From JADGHX01 sp035760965 (GTDB taxonomy: Bacteria > Pseudomonadota > Gammaproteobacteria > Steroidobacterales > Steroidobacteraceae): 58,586 bases of DNA. This document shows, piece by piece, positions 1 through 9,226 of this stretch. Under the pieces are notes generated by a model that was not told the DNA's origin, made no database searches, and worked only from the letters and a program-made list of their open reading frames with translations. The position numbers were made by a program, and so were the translations under genes. The stretch spans positions 1-58,586 of the forward strand of contig DASTRY010000026.1 of assembly GCA_035760965.1 (NCBI GenBank), read 5' to 3'. Positions within the stretch are counted from its first letter, which is position 1; every line of letters starts with the position of its first letter.

Positions 1-991
1 GATCCGGAAAGCCGTAGAAGATGTCGCCGTTGTTGAAGTCGGCCCACGTGGGCAGGCGACCGGGCTGGAAGCGCGGGTCGCCCGCTTCCGGCGCGAAGAA
101 GAACACTTCCTGGCGCGTCGGAAAGATGCGCTCGCCGAGCAATGACGGAAAGACCTTCGGCAGCCACGGGCCGCAGGCGAACAGATATTTGTCGGCCCGG
201 AGCGTCTCGCCCGCGAGCGTACGGACGCCGCCGAGCGCGTCGCCGGACGCTTGCGGGGGCGCGATCGCAGCCGTTCGATACTCGCCGCCGGCTTTGACGA
301 ATTCGGCCACGAGGGTCTGCACGGCGCGGCGGGCCATCAGCGCTCCGAATTGCGGCTCGTACAGACCGACTTCGATTCCTTGCCAGTCGATCTGCGGCCA
401 GCGCTTCGCCATCTCGGCGCGGTGCAGCTCTTCGGTCGGAAGCTTCAGGCGGCGATGGACTTCGATCGACTGCGTGACGTACGGCTCCACGCGCGGAAAG
501 AAGAAGAGCACGCCGGTCGGATGAAACACCGGCAACCCGGAGCGTTCGGAGAGCCAGCGCCATTCGGGGAGCGACTCCCAGGCCATGCGCGTGTAGACCT
601 CGTCCGCACCATACGCCGTGCGGGTGACGCGCGATTCGCCGCCGGACGATGCGCGCGCATGAGCCGGGCCCCATGCGTCCAGCAGCAGCACGCGCTCGCC
701 TCTGCGGAGGAGATTCCACGCGGTCCAGGCGCCGAACACGCCGGCGCCGACGACGATGCTCGACCACCCTGCCCCGCCGCCGGCGGAGGCGCGCGTTTCT
801 GCGGCCGCTCGCAGCGGCCGCGCGCGCGAGGAGCCTCCCCCATGCGCCGCGTGCGCGTCGCCATTGGTTGCGGTGGATGCCGTGTTCGCCGCTGCTCGCG
901 CGATGCTCGCCGCGCTGAAGAGCGCAGCACCACGCGCGATGCCTCTCAGAAGTGCGCGCCGCGTCAGCCATGGCCGGGTCGGCCGCGTCAT
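1..991 (-). CDS. FAD-dependent oxidoreductase, Tat-exported, 3' part missing
   Basis: The reading frame starts with ATG at 991 behind an AAGGCGAG ribosome site and runs off the window edge after 330 codons, so the C-terminus is not seen. The N-terminus has a twin-arginine motif (TRRALLRG, residues 10-17) followed by a hydrophobic stretch, so Tat export is likely. A dinucleotide-binding motif VGAGVFG lies near residues 81-87. Later text (FYGFPD near the cut) resembles the DAO/sarcosine oxidase fold, which oxidises amines or N-methyl amino acids with FAD. It lies 59 bases downstream of a TonB receptor gene on the same strand, so uptake and periplasmic oxidation of one substrate is a reasonable inference. 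The substrate is unknown. Confidence 0.85.
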   Translation of the reverse strand, partial: MTRPTRPWLTRRALLRGIARGAALFSAASIARAAANTASTATNGDAHAAHGGGSSRARPLRAAAETRASAGGGAGWSSIVVGAGVFGAWTAWNLLRRGERVLLLDAWGPAHARASSGGESRVTRTAYGADEVYTRMAWESLPEWRWLSERSGLPVFHPTGVLFFFPRVEPYVTQSIEVHRRLKLPTEELHRAEMAKRWPQIDWQGIEVGLYEPQFGALMARRAVQTLVAEFVKAGGEYRTAAIAPPQASGDALGGVRTLAGETLRADKYLFACGPWLPKVFPSLLGERIFPTRQEVFFFAPEAGDPRFQPGRLPTWADFNNGDIFYGFPD

Positions 992-1050
992 CGTCTCGCC
1001 TTTCACCGTCGGCGCGTGCTCTCGCTGAACGTCATCGCGGGCCGCGCTAC

Positions 1051-3438
1051 TCAGAAGTTGACGTGGAAAGTGACGCCATACGTCCGCGGTCGGTTCGTGA
1101 GATAGCCCACGCGCGCTCGCGAGCCGCGCTCGCGATCCAGCGACAGAAATGCGCGCTCGTCCCACACATTGTTCACGAACAACGACCCTTCCCACTGATT
1201 ACCCCGCACACCGATGCGTAAGTTGCCGATATCGTACGACGGCAGCTTCGTGGGGAACGTGAACGATGTGATCGTCGGATCTCCGTAGGTGATGAAGGAC
1301 GGCGCGGGGGGACCGTCGAGCGTACCGAACGGCGGCTCCTGATCCGCGAGCTGCGTGTACGAGGAGCCGACGTACTGCACCGTGAAATTCGCGTAGCCAT
1401 GCGTGCCGGCGAACCAGGGCCACGAATACGTGACGCTGCCGGCGCCCTGCACTTCGGGCGCGGTGGGCAGACGGTTGCCGTCACGAATGCCGGCAATCGG
1501 CGTAGTGCCCGCGCCGGTCACCGTCGAATCGATGCGCGCCTGCACCCAGGTGCCCGAGAGACCGAAGTCCCAGCTCTCGTTCGGCCTCGCGAACAGCTCC
1601 GCCTCGACGCCGAGCGAGTGGGCTTTCGGCACGTTCACGACGATGCGCGAGGAGCAGCTCCCGGCGTCGACGTTCGCCTGCAGATCCTGAATGTCCGAGT
1701 AGTACGCAGAGGCGTTGAACACGACGCGGCCGTCCGCGAAGCGCGACTTCATGCCGAGCTCGTAGTCCCAGGCCTTCTCGTCTTTCCACGTGCTGCTGAA
1801 CACGCTGCCGAACAGCACGCGGTCGTCCGGCGAACAGATGGGCGCATTCAACGGATCGTTGATGCCGCCGAGCCGGAACCCGCGCGAGATCTGCGCGCTG
1901 AAGCTCAGCGACTCCTGCGGCCGGTACGTGAGAATGGCGCGCGGTGTGAAGCCGTTGGAATCGACGGAGCCCGGCACGTCCGCCTGCGGCACGGCGAAAA
2001 AGCCGCCGAAGGTGAGCGTGCGATCTTCCTTGAAGTCGTAGTAGCGCACGCCGAGCGTGAGGTCCCACTGATCGGTGAACGAATACGTCCCCTCGCCGAA
2101 GACCGCGAACTGCTGGAAGTCGTAGTGCAGGGACGAGAAGAACGGATTGTCCGGCGGTGAGCCGTTCGCCGCGCTATCGGTGTTGGCGAGCCGCCGTGTG
2201 ATGGCATCGTAGCCCGGCGTCGGCAGGCGCTGGCCGTAGCGACGACCCAGGTCCTGGAAGAACGCGCCCGCTACCCACTGGAAGCGCTTCTCTCCGGTCG
2301 GCGAGGCGAGCCGCACTTCCTGCGAGAACGCGTGCAATTTCGTGGTGTCGATGAGCGGCGAAGTGATGCGCACCTCGTCGGGCGTGCCGCCGATGTCGAA
2401 CGTGACGCTGCCCGTGAGCGAGGTGGCATCGCGCGTCACGACCACTTTGCGATCCGTGTACGAGCTGATCGACGTGAGCGTCACCGGCCCGAAGTCGTAC
2501 TCGAGCTTCAGATCCGTGAGCGTGAAGTCGTCGTCGAGCCCTTCCGTGAGCTGCGTGAACTGGCCGCGCTCGCCGAGATTCACCGCCGGCTGCGTGGTCG
2601 TGAACGGGTTGGCGAGAATGTTGTAGAAGTCGATGCGCGGGAAGCCGTCGGTGTCCAGTTTCTGATACACGACGCGCGGGGTGATCGAGAAGCTCTCGTT
2701 CGGCTTGATCAGGAACGCGAGCCGGCCGCCGCTCTTCGAGCCGCTGTCCACGTTCTTGCGCACCGAGAGGTTCGGCTGGGTCGCGTCGATGAAGCCGGCC
2801 AGCTCGTCGTAGAAGCCGACGATGCGCATCGCCGCCGCATCCCCGAGCGGCACGTTCAGCGCGCCTTTCACGCTGCCTCCGAAATCGGTACCGGTGCCGC
2901 CGGACGCACTGAGCTCGGCCGTACCGCCGAAAGTGCCAAGCTGCGGCTGGACCGTGATGTAGCGCAGAGTGCCGGCGAGCGAGCCGGCGCCGAACAGCGT
3001 GCCTTGCGGGCCGCGCAGGATCTCGAAGCGCTGCAGGTCGAAGAGGTCGAGATCGGGCGTGAACAGCGCGATCGAGATCGGCGACTCGTCGAGGTACACG
3101 CCCACCTGCTCCTTCACGCCCGGTTGATCGCGCACCACCTGGCCGGCGCTGATGCCGCGGATCGAGACCTGGCTCTGACCCGGCCCGAGATCGGTGATCG
3201 TCAGGCCCGGGATATTGCGCGCGAGCTCGGCAATATCCGTCGCGCCGGAGTTGCGAATCTGCCCTTCGGTGACGGCCGCGATCGAGAACGGCACGTCCTG
3301 CAGCGAAGCCTCGCGCTTCGTGGCGGTGACGATGATTTCCTGGATCGCATCGGCGTTCTGCTGCGGGGTCTGCGCCACGAGAGCCATGGGCAGAATGGCG
3401 AGCAACGAACCTGCGGAGACCTTCTTGCACGTGAGCAT
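1051..3438 (-). CDS. TonB-dependent outer-membrane receptor
   Basis: The 795-residue protein has a signal peptide, a TonB-box-like stretch (EIIVTATKRE, near residue 35), a plug domain with the FEILRGPQGTLFG signature near residue 140, and a long beta-barrel ending in the aromatic residue F (FHVNF), as outer-membrane barrels do. The start is supported by AGGGGG just upstream of the ATG. It imports a ligand across the outer membrane using TonB energy; the ligand cannot be read from sequence. It sits between a secreted DUF4350-like gene (upstream) and a Tat-exported FAD oxidoreductase (downstream), all on the minus strand with short gaps, which suggests one transcription unit. Confidence 0.95.
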   Translation of the reverse strand: MLTCKKVSAGSLLAILPMALVAQTPQQNADAIQEIIVTATKREASLQDVPFSIAAVTEGQIRNSGATDIAELARNIPGLTITDLGPGQSQVSIRGISAGQVVRDQPGVKEQVGVYLDESPISIALFTPDLDLFDLQRFEILRGPQGTLFGAGSLAGTLRYITVQPQLGTFGGTAELSASGGTGTDFGGSVKGALNVPLGDAAAMRIVGFYDELAGFIDATQPNLSVRKNVDSGSKSGGRLAFLIKPNESFSITPRVVYQKLDTDGFPRIDFYNILANPFTTTQPAVNLGERGQFTQLTEGLDDDFTLTDLKLEYDFGPVTLTSISSYTDRKVVVTRDATSLTGSVTFDIGGTPDEVRITSPLIDTTKLHAFSQEVRLASPTGEKRFQWVAGAFFQDLGRRYGQRLPTPGYDAITRRLANTDSAANGSPPDNPFFSSLHYDFQQFAVFGEGTYSFTDQWDLTLGVRYYDFKEDRTLTFGGFFAVPQADVPGSVDSNGFTPRAILTYRPQESLSFSAQISRGFRLGGINDPLNAPICSPDDRVLFGSVFSSTWKDEKAWDYELGMKSRFADGRVVFNASAYYSDIQDLQANVDAGSCSSRIVVNVPKAHSLGVEAELFARPNESWDFGLSGTWVQARIDSTVTGAGTTPIAGIRDGNRLPTAPEVQGAGSVTYSWPWFAGTHGYANFTVQYVGSSYTQLADQEPPFGTLDGPPAPSFITYGDPTITSFTFPTKLPSYDIGNLRIGVRGNQWEGSLFVNNVWDERAFLSLDRERGSRARVGYLTNRPRTYGVTFHVNF

Positions 3439-3514
3439 CTCATCCCCCTGAGTCGCGCTCCCATGGGCGCATGCATCGACGTTGAAGATTCGCTACCGCG
3501 TTAGTATGTGCCCC

Positions 3515-4498
3515 TCACTTCGCGCGAGACAACCAGTGCAGTACGTTCAGCGCGAACTGCTTGTCGTCGTTGCCCGGTGTGTTCATGCCGAATTTCAGGT
3601 CGGCACCCGAAGGCTGCTGTCCCTTCACGATCTGCGCAGAAAACATGCCTGCTTCGCCGGCGACGACGAGCCGTCCGGTGCCCACGACCAGTGCGACGGC
3701 CTGCGCACGACCCGCCGCGGGCGTGGCATGACGAACAAGCGCGGCGGGAGCGGACGGCCCGCGGGCCCGCGCATCCTCCAAGGCGAGTTGCAGCTCGCTC
3801 TGATTCTCGGATTCGAGCGAGGTCGGCCCGAATTTCAGCAGCGCCGTCGCGCCTCCCGGCACGCTCAAGGTTTGCCCGCCAAATGCGACGACCCGCTTGA
3901 TGCGCTCGCCGGGATGCAGCCCCTTGATGATGGGGTGATCGCCGAGCTGGCCGTGGTCCGCGCTGAACGCAACGAAGGTGGGTAGGGACTCGTGGCTCAC
4001 GAGGTCGAATGCGATCCCCTTGCCCATCGACACGCCGAAGCGTTTCGCGAGCTCGTTGGCGGCGGTGCCGAAGGGGGCGTGATCGGCAATGAGCAGCAGC
4101 GAGCCTCCATCGATTACCCAATCGCGCACGATGTCGCACTCGGCATCGGTGAACGCGGACGTCGCTGCACCCTCCGCCGCGTTCTCGGGGCGCGCGTTCG
4201 CGATGACCAGCACGCGCATCGCGCGCAATGTCTGAGGTTGGAACTTCTCCTTACCGGCCTCGACGGTGTAGCCGTCGTTCGTCAATAACGTCGCGAGCGG
4301 CTTGTACAGCCCGTCCGCCGTGTGCAGGTTGTTGTGAGCCTCGTCGATGACGACGAGCGGATGCTCCTTTGCTCCGTACGTCTTCACCTTCACGGTGGCG
4401 TCGAAATCCGGGTCGGCGCTCACCTGCGCGAACGCGCTCGAGCACGCGACGAGCAGCGTTGCGAGCACCGACAGTCGCAGCGGTCTCGTCACGTTCAT
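3515..4498 (-). CDS. Secreted DUF4350-like protein
   Basis: The 327-residue protein begins with a clear signal peptide (LATLLVACSSAFAQ). The body has a flavodoxin/class I amidotransferase-like alternation, with VVIDEAHNN near residue 50, a VIANARPEN strand near 100, DWVIDGGSLLLIADHAPFG near 130 and a C-terminal NDDKQFALNVLHWLS helix. This resembles the DUF4350/GATase-like periplasmic family, whose members are thought to bind small molecules or sugars and usually lack a known activity. It lies 76 bases upstream of the TonB receptor on the same strand. Function is not established; the family call is by eye. Confidence 0.75.
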   Translation of the reverse strand: MNVTRPLRLSVLATLLVACSSAFAQVSADPDFDATVKVKTYGAKEHPLVVIDEAHNNLHTADGLYKPLATLLTNDGYTVEAGKEKFQPQTLRAMRVLVIANARPENAAEGAATSAFTDAECDIVRDWVIDGGSLLLIADHAPFGTAANELAKRFGVSMGKGIAFDLVSHESLPTFVAFSADHGQLGDHPIIKGLHPGERIKRVVAFGGQTLSVPGGATALLKFGPTSLESENQSELQLALEDARARGPSAPAALVRHATPAAGRAQAVALVVGTGRLVVAGEAGMFSAQIVKGQQPSGADLKFGMNTPGNDDKQFALNVLHWLSRAK

Positions 4499-4591
4499 TG
4501 TTCAGGGAGAGCGAACATTGTTGCATGTTGCCTTGGAGCGCCCCTTGCAGTCCAATCGAGCGAAACGGTACGCGCGATTCGCGGGGTTCTC

Positions 4592-5098
4592 ATGGATCAG
4601 AAGTATCAGCTTGCCGAGTGCAACATCGGTCGCGCGAAAGGCCCCATCGACGGGCTGATCATGGCGGAATTCGCCGCGCGGCTCGCGGAGATCAACGCGC
4701 TCGCCGACGGCGCGCCCGGCTTCGTCTGGCGCTTGCAGACGGACGCAGGCAATGCAACGAGTATTCAGGCGTTCGACGATCCTTTGATCCTCGTCAATTT
4801 GTCGGTGTGGGAGTCCCCGGAGCACTTGCGCGCGTTCGTCTACCGTAGCGATCACGCGGCCGTGATGCGCCGGCGGAAGCAATGGTTCGAGCGCTTCGAC
4901 GGGGTATACCTCGCGATGTGGTGGATCCCTGCCGGTCACATCCCGACCGTGAGCGAAGCCAAGGAGCGGCTCGCCCATCTCCAGGCGCACGGCGACACGG
5001 CGTACGCGTTCTCCTTCGCCCGCCTCTTTCCGCCACCGGTCAGCGCGCGCGATAGCGCGACGGTGCCGTCCCGAACTCTGCACGAAACGTGCGGATGA
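4592..5098 (+). CDS. DUF3291 family protein
   Basis: A 168-residue cytosolic protein starting with MDQKYQLAECN. It shows the pattern of the DUF3291 family, a ferredoxin-like dimeric alpha-beta barrel fold similar to antibiotic-biosynthesis monooxygenases: LVNLSVWESPEHLRAFVY near residue 75 and the WFERFD...MWWIPAGHIPTVSEAKERL stretch near 100-130. The reading frame extends upstream, but the ATG at 4592 is the first start that fits the family and leaves 93 bases for divergent promoters. Its last 59 bases overlap the end of the AraC gene on the other strand. Biochemical role unknown. Confidence 0.8.
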   Translation: MDQKYQLAECNIGRAKGPIDGLIMAEFAARLAEINALADGAPGFVWRLQTDAGNATSIQAFDDPLILVNLSVWESPEHLRAFVYRSDHAAVMRRRKQWFERFDGVYLAMWWIPAGHIPTVSEAKERLAHLQAHGDTAYAFSFARLFPPPVSARDSATVPSRTLHETCG

Positions 5099-5915
5099 AG
5101 TTCGACAGATCCTCGAATCCGGCCGCGTAGGCAATCTCGGTGATCGGCTGATCGGTGCCGCGCAGCTGCAGCGCCGCGGCGTTCAGCCGCAATCGCAACA
5201 GGAACTGATGCGGGCTCACGCCGGTGACCTTGCGGAACACGCGCAGGAAATGAAACTCGCTGAGGCCGGCCCGCTGCGCGAGATCGAACAGCGAGTGCGG
5301 TTCCGCGAACGTGTCGGCGAGGTGGCGCACGATCTCGGTCACGCGGCGCTCGTCGCGGCTGGTCACCTTGGGTGCCCGCGTTTCGTGATGCGCGTGGAGC
5401 ACGATGCGCGCGAGGTCGATGCCGACCTCCTGCAGTGCCACCGGATCGTCGACCGACGCGACGGCGCGCGCGATGACCGGAGCAGTGGCCCGCATAAACG
5501 GCACCCGGTGTCCAAGGAGTCGCGTGCCGCGCGCACCCGCGTCGGCTGCGATGCGCTCGAACAGCGCATCGTCGAACAGGAACGCGAGACAGCGGTCACC
5601 TTCGGCGTGCTCGTGGCCGCACGTGAAGCAGCGGCCCGAGTTGCCCACGAGCAGCGAGCCAGGGGTCATCAGCGTGCGTCCGTGATCGCTGCGATAGGTG
5701 AAAGTGCCGGCGAGCACGATCGCGATCGATGTGACCGAGTGCGCCTCCTCGAACGGCACATCGCGCGGCCCGGAAGTGCATAGGACGTCCGAAACGCGCA
5801 GCCCGCGGGCCAGCATCACAGGTCGGCTCGTGATGCCACCCGCGGCGCCGTGCATGCGCTTGCGCGCGAGCGCAGCGGCGAGCGTGTTCGGCGAATGAGG
5901 TCGGTCGAACGGCAT
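5040..5915 (-). CDS. AraC family transcriptional regulator
   Basis: The 291-residue protein has an N-terminal cupin-type sensor region (TYRSDHGRTLMTPGSLLVGNSG, near residues 75-100) and a C-terminal double helix-turn-helix with the family signature running from HFLRVFRKVTGVSPHQF to AYAAGFEDLSNFIRTFRAEFG at residues 235-285. A cysteine-containing segment (CFTCGHEHAEGDRC) in the sensor is typical of one AraC subfamily. The ATG at 5915 is chosen because earlier codons would overlap the upstream DUF4442 gene. It is probably the last gene of a three-gene unit with the aspartic protease and DUF4442 genes. The target is unknown. Confidence 0.9.
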   Translation of the reverse strand: MPFDRPHSPNTLAAALARKRMHGAAGGITSRPVMLARGLRVSDVLCTSGPRDVPFEEAHSVTSIAIVLAGTFTYRSDHGRTLMTPGSLLVGNSGRCFTCGHEHAEGDRCLAFLFDDALFERIAADAGARGTRLLGHRVPFMRATAPVIARAVASVDDPVALQEVGIDLARIVLHAHHETRAPKVTSRDERRVTEIVRHLADTFAEPHSLFDLAQRAGLSEFHFLRVFRKVTGVSPHQFLLRLRLNAAALQLRGTDQPITEIAYAAGFEDLSNFIRTFRAEFGTAPSRYRAR

Positions 5916-5937
5916 GCGTAACAGAATACGCCGGCGC

Positions 5938-6459
5938 TCAGGAAGATTCGGCGTCGGCGCGGCTGGGCCGTGCGCCGGCCGCGACGGGCTGCCGCGCGCC
6001 GGGGCGTTCATGCGGCTTCAGGCGTACGTACAGCTGTTTGCGAACGTGGGCGACGAGCGCACCGCTCGCGGTTTTCACATCGACTTCGAACCAGCGCAGC
6101 ACCTTCGACCCGTCCGCCGCGGCCGCGCGCAATTCCTCGACGACGCTCTCCTCCAGCACGAAGTGCGCGAACACGTCCTCCTTGCCGGGCGCGACGAATT
6201 CGATGGCACCGGCCTTGTCCCACACGAGGTAGCGATTCCCGAGTCGGTGCAGGGCCAGCATCATCCACCAGGGATCCGTCATCGCGAACAGGCTGCCGCC
6301 GAAATGCGTGCCGACGTAGTTGCGGTTCCAGAAATGCATGCGCAGACACACCGTGGCCCGCGTCCAGTCGTCCGGCAGCTCGAGCACGCGGATCCCGGTG
6401 AACAGGAAGGGCGGCCAGAGATTCACGAGCCGCCGGATTGTCGAGGCACGCAGGGCCAA
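5938..6459 (-). CDS. DUF4442 hotdog-fold thioesterase-like protein
   Basis: The 173-residue protein matches the DUF4442/YiiD C-terminal hotdog type: NLWPPFLFTGIRV at the start, then MHFWNRNYVGTHFGGSLFAMTDPWWMMLA near residue 40-70 and VWDKAGAIEFVAPGKEDV near 80. Such proteins are thought to act on acyl-CoA or acyl carrier thioesters. The only start that fits is TTG at 6459, 15 bases after the stop of the aspartic protease gene, in the same frame as that stop. The C-terminal 25 residues are proline/alanine/arginine-rich and probably disordered. Substrate unknown. Confidence 0.8.
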   Translation of the reverse strand: MALRASTIRRLVNLWPPFLFTGIRVLELPDDWTRATVCLRMHFWNRNYVGTHFGGSLFAMTDPWWMMLALHRLGNRYLVWDKAGAIEFVAPGKEDVFAHFVLEESVVEELRAAAADGSKVLRWFEVDVKTASGALVAHVRKQLYVRLKPHERPGARQPVAAGARPSRADAESS

Positions 6460-6474
6460 GCGCGTCCGACCGCC

Positions 6475-7503
6475 TCAATCGCGCATGTTGCGCGTCATGA
6501 TGCGCATCTGGGCCTTCGCGAAATCGATCTCGAAGGCGTCGACCAGGCCGAGCACGTCCATGCCGATGATCATCGCCGGACGCTTCTCGAGATTCCACAC
6601 TTTGAAGATGTGGAAATCGCCGTACGTGATCGGGATGGCGTCCACCTTGATGCCGTTGCCGATCGTGATGGGAGGCGCGGCACCCGCTTCACCGGCCGCA
6701 ATGTCCGTCGTTACGCCCGTTACTTCCGCCGCCTGGAGCACGCCGTCGGTGTCCTTGAGCTGCTTGCGCACCGCATCCCGCAGCGCCAGATTGCCCAGCG
6801 AGCGCTCGGCGCCCGTGTCGATGATGGCGAGCGCGCGCACGCGCAGGACGCGCGCGTCGATCGCAAACAAGCCATCGCGAATGCGTGTGCCGTGAATCAA
6901 CGCGGACGGGTGCAGCTCGTGCTCGGATTTGCTCGCGATGACGACGCGGTCCTTGCGAAAGTCGACGTAGATGTGGGTGGTATTGAGACCTGCGATACCC
7001 AGCACCCCGTCCGCGCCGGCCATCAACGCCGAGGACACCACGGGGATGCGGGCACGCTTCACGGCGATGTCGCCCGCCTGCAGCCGCTCGACGAAAACGC
7101 CTTGCACGCGTGCCGTGCCCGTCACTCCGTTCAACACCAGCGAGTATTCGTCGGAGGGCACGAGGCCGAGCGCCTGAGCCAGCTCGCTGGACAGCGTCGA
7201 GTGCGCAGCACCGGTGTCGACGATCATCCGATACGGACCCTGCCCATTGATCATCACCGGCGCGAGGATGCGCCCGCTGCGATCGAGTCGGGTCGGCGAG
7301 GCGAACATCGGTTCCGGCTCCGCTGCGAGCGGCGCGGCCGGAGAAGCGGGCGGTGCCGGGTGGGCAGGCACCGGCGGCGCGCTGGAAACCAGCTCCGTTC
7401 CCTGCGCGGCGAGCGCCGAACAGGCGATGCAGAAGGAACCGAACAGGCGCGCGATGGTGCCGACTCGCGACTTGCCACGAGCGACACTCCACTGGCGTTT
7501 CAC
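6475..7503 (-). CDS. Periplasmic retropepsin-like aspartic protease with two DTG motifs
   Basis: GTG at 7503 is preceded by GAGGA at good spacing and gives a 342-residue protein with a signal peptide (IARLFGSFCIACSALAAQ) and a proline/alanine-rich linker. Two aspartic protease motifs are present: MIVDTGAAHSTL near residue 85 and AIIDTGAERSLG near 220, each followed by a hydrophobic-hydrophobic-G strand (DGVLGIAGL; MIIGMDVLGL). A single chain with two DTG loops can form the active site without dimerising. Upstream codons in the frame are arginine-rich and look non-coding. Expected to cleave a periplasmic or secreted peptide; the substrate is unknown. Confidence 0.85.
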   Translation of the reverse strand: MKRQWSVARGKSRVGTIARLFGSFCIACSALAAQGTELVSSAPPVPAHPAPPASPAAPLAAEPEPMFASPTRLDRSGRILAPVMINGQGPYRMIVDTGAAHSTLSSELAQALGLVPSDEYSLVLNGVTGTARVQGVFVERLQAGDIAVKRARIPVVSSALMAGADGVLGIAGLNTTHIYVDFRKDRVVIASKSEHELHPSALIHGTRIRDGLFAIDARVLRVRALAIIDTGAERSLGNLALRDAVRKQLKDTDGVLQAAEVTGVTTDIAAGEAGAAPPITIGNGIKVDAIPITYGDFHIFKVWNLEKRPAMIIGMDVLGLVDAFEIDFAKAQMRIMTRNMRD

Positions 7504-7637
7504 GATGCGTCCTCGCCCGCTCTGCCGCTTGCGGGCTCTTGTGGTCGTGTCGGGCTGATCATGATCCTCGCGAGCGCGCACATCAATTACGATGTCCGCG
7601 GCTGTGAACCACTGCCGCTGAGCGACTGGAGGCGCAC

Positions 7638-8717
7638 GTGAACGACGCGAGGGCAACCGCCGACGGCCCGCGATTCGGCCAGGAGTTCGCCACGCGCATC
7701 CGGCGCGGCTGGCCGGACGCGTTGCGGATGGTGGTCGCCGCCGTCGGCTCGTTCGCCCTATCGCAAGCGCTTCATTTACCGGAAGCATTCTGGGCCGTGC
7801 TGACGGCACTGGTGGCCACTCGTCCCCACGCTGCAGGGACGGCGCGCGCCGGCATCGACAGACTCATGGGTACGGTGGCGGGCGCGGCCGTGGCCACGGC
7901 CTTTGCGCTCACTCATCTGCACCTCACGCAACTCGAGCTGATGTTCGCCGTGCTCGTGCCGCTGTGTCTGCTGGTCGCGGTTCATGAGAATTATCGAGCG
8001 GCGCCGGTGGCCGCGTTGATCGTGCTCTCGGGCGGCATGCTCGGTCACTCGCCGCTCGCGACGGCGTTGTATCGCACCTCCGAGATCGCGGTGGGAGCGC
8101 TGGTCGCCTTCGTGGTCTCGGCGCTCGTGTTACCGAAGCGCGGGGACCACAAAGCGCTCGACCACGCCGCATCGGCTGCGCGGCTGCTGAGCTGTCTGGT
8201 GGGGCCTGCGCTAGTCCCGCACGAAGGATCCGAAGCGCTCGCGGACTCCGTGAAGGAGAAGCTGCGCGCGGAGTTGCGCCAGCTCATGCTGTTGACGCAC
8301 GCGTCCCGGTGGAAGCGTCGCTCGCAGAACGCGATCAGCCGGCTGACGCGGCTGCTGTCCGCGCTCAGCGCCGACATCGGGTTCATCGAGCGAACCGTGG
8401 GGCGTCCGCCCGTCCACGAGGAAGCGATGGCGTTCGCCGCGCCGCTGCGCGAGATCGCGAACGCGTTCGAGGGACTGTTGAGTCAGGCCGCAAGCGCCCT
8501 CAATGGCGAGTCTTCCGTGCCGCGCATGGATGCGTTGGACCGCGCGATTGGCGCGTTGGAGCGTTGTGGAGCGGGGTCCGACACGGCGGCGGCGCGCGAG
8601 GCCGCAACGGCAGTCCCGCCTTCGCCTCAGCATTTGCTTTTCCTGGTTCGTACGCTGCGTGAGGACTGCCGCAAGCTCTGCGCGTTGGCGACCGGCTCGC
8701 AGCGCGCGACCGCGTAG
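7638..8717 (+). CDS. FUSC-family inner-membrane protein
   Basis: GTG at 7638 follows a GGAGG ribosome site. The 359-residue protein has about six membrane segments in residues 25-180, beginning with ALRMVVAAVGSFALSQAL and FWAVLTALVATRPHAAGT, the repeat pattern of fusaric-acid-resistance/aromatic acid exporter (FUSC, YccS-like) proteins. The C-terminal half is a soluble helical domain. This is roughly one half of a full-length YccS-type protein. Such proteins are linked to efflux of aromatic acids, but the substrate here is unknown. It ends exactly where the convergent OsmC gene ends. Confidence 0.85.
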   Translation: MNDARATADGPRFGQEFATRIRRGWPDALRMVVAAVGSFALSQALHLPEAFWAVLTALVATRPHAAGTARAGIDRLMGTVAGAAVATAFALTHLHLTQLELMFAVLVPLCLLVAVHENYRAAPVAALIVLSGGMLGHSPLATALYRTSEIAVGALVAFVVSALVLPKRGDHKALDHAASAARLLSCLVGPALVPHEGSEALADSVKEKLRAELRQLMLLTHASRWKRRSQNAISRLTRLLSALSADIGFIERTVGRPPVHEEAMAFAAPLREIANAFEGLLSQAASALNGESSVPRMDALDRAIGALERCGAGSDTAAAREAATAVPPSPQHLLFLVRTLREDCRKLCALATGSQRATA

Positions 8718-9179
8718 CTACTGCGACTCGACAACGACCTCCGCGCTCACCGAATTCGCGATGTAGCAGGAGTCATGCGAGCGATGGTGCAGCTTGTCGA
8801 GCTCCTCGGCCGAGGGCGGCGCACCGACCCACGTGATCTTCGGCCGCAGCCGCACCTTCACGATCGCGGTCGCGCCTTTCGCGTTCTTGCCCATCTCGCC
8901 GACGGCGTTGTCCTCGTAGCGATCGATCACGAAACCTGCCGAGGCCGCGTACGAGAGAAAGAACAGCATGTGGCAGGACGAGAGTGCGGCCACGAGCGCT
9001 TCCTCGGGATCCACCGCTGCGGGATCGGACAGCGGGACGCGCACGGAAAGCGGCGAGCTCGACGCGGGCACGACCGCGCCGCCGTCGAAGCGCCATTCGT
9101 GAGCGCGCGAATATTTGTTGTCCTTGAACGGCGCGTCAGGAGCGCGCGTCCACGAAACCGTTGCCGTGTACGTGTGCAT
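8718..9179 (-). CDS. OsmC family peroxide reductase-like protein
   Basis: The 153-residue protein has the OsmC/Ohr fold and both redox cysteines: SSCHMLFFL near residue 68 and HDSCYIANSV near 138. The extra SRAHEWRFDGG strand and the spacing fit the OsmC/YhfA side rather than classical Ohr. These enzymes reduce organic hydroperoxides through the cysteine pair in the cytosol. The ATG at 9179 has a strong AGG-rich ribosome site within a small palindrome (GGAGGTCCTCC). The gene is convergent with the FUSC gene with no gap. Confidence 0.93.
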   Translation of the reverse strand: MHTYTATVSWTRAPDAPFKDNKYSRAHEWRFDGGAVVPASSSPLSVRVPLSDPAAVDPEEALVAALSSCHMLFFLSYAASAGFVIDRYEDNAVGEMGKNAKGATAIVKVRLRPKITWVGAPPSAEELDKLHHRSHDSCYIANSVSAEVVVESQ

Positions 9180-9226
9180 GGGAGGACCTCCGGGCGGTCC
9201 ATTCTAATGCACTCCCGAGCGGCAGG

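Noticed and set aside
251..1105. Open frame on the plus strand, 284 codons
   Set aside because: It is antisense to the FAD oxidoreductase, arginine-rich, and has no recognisable domain.
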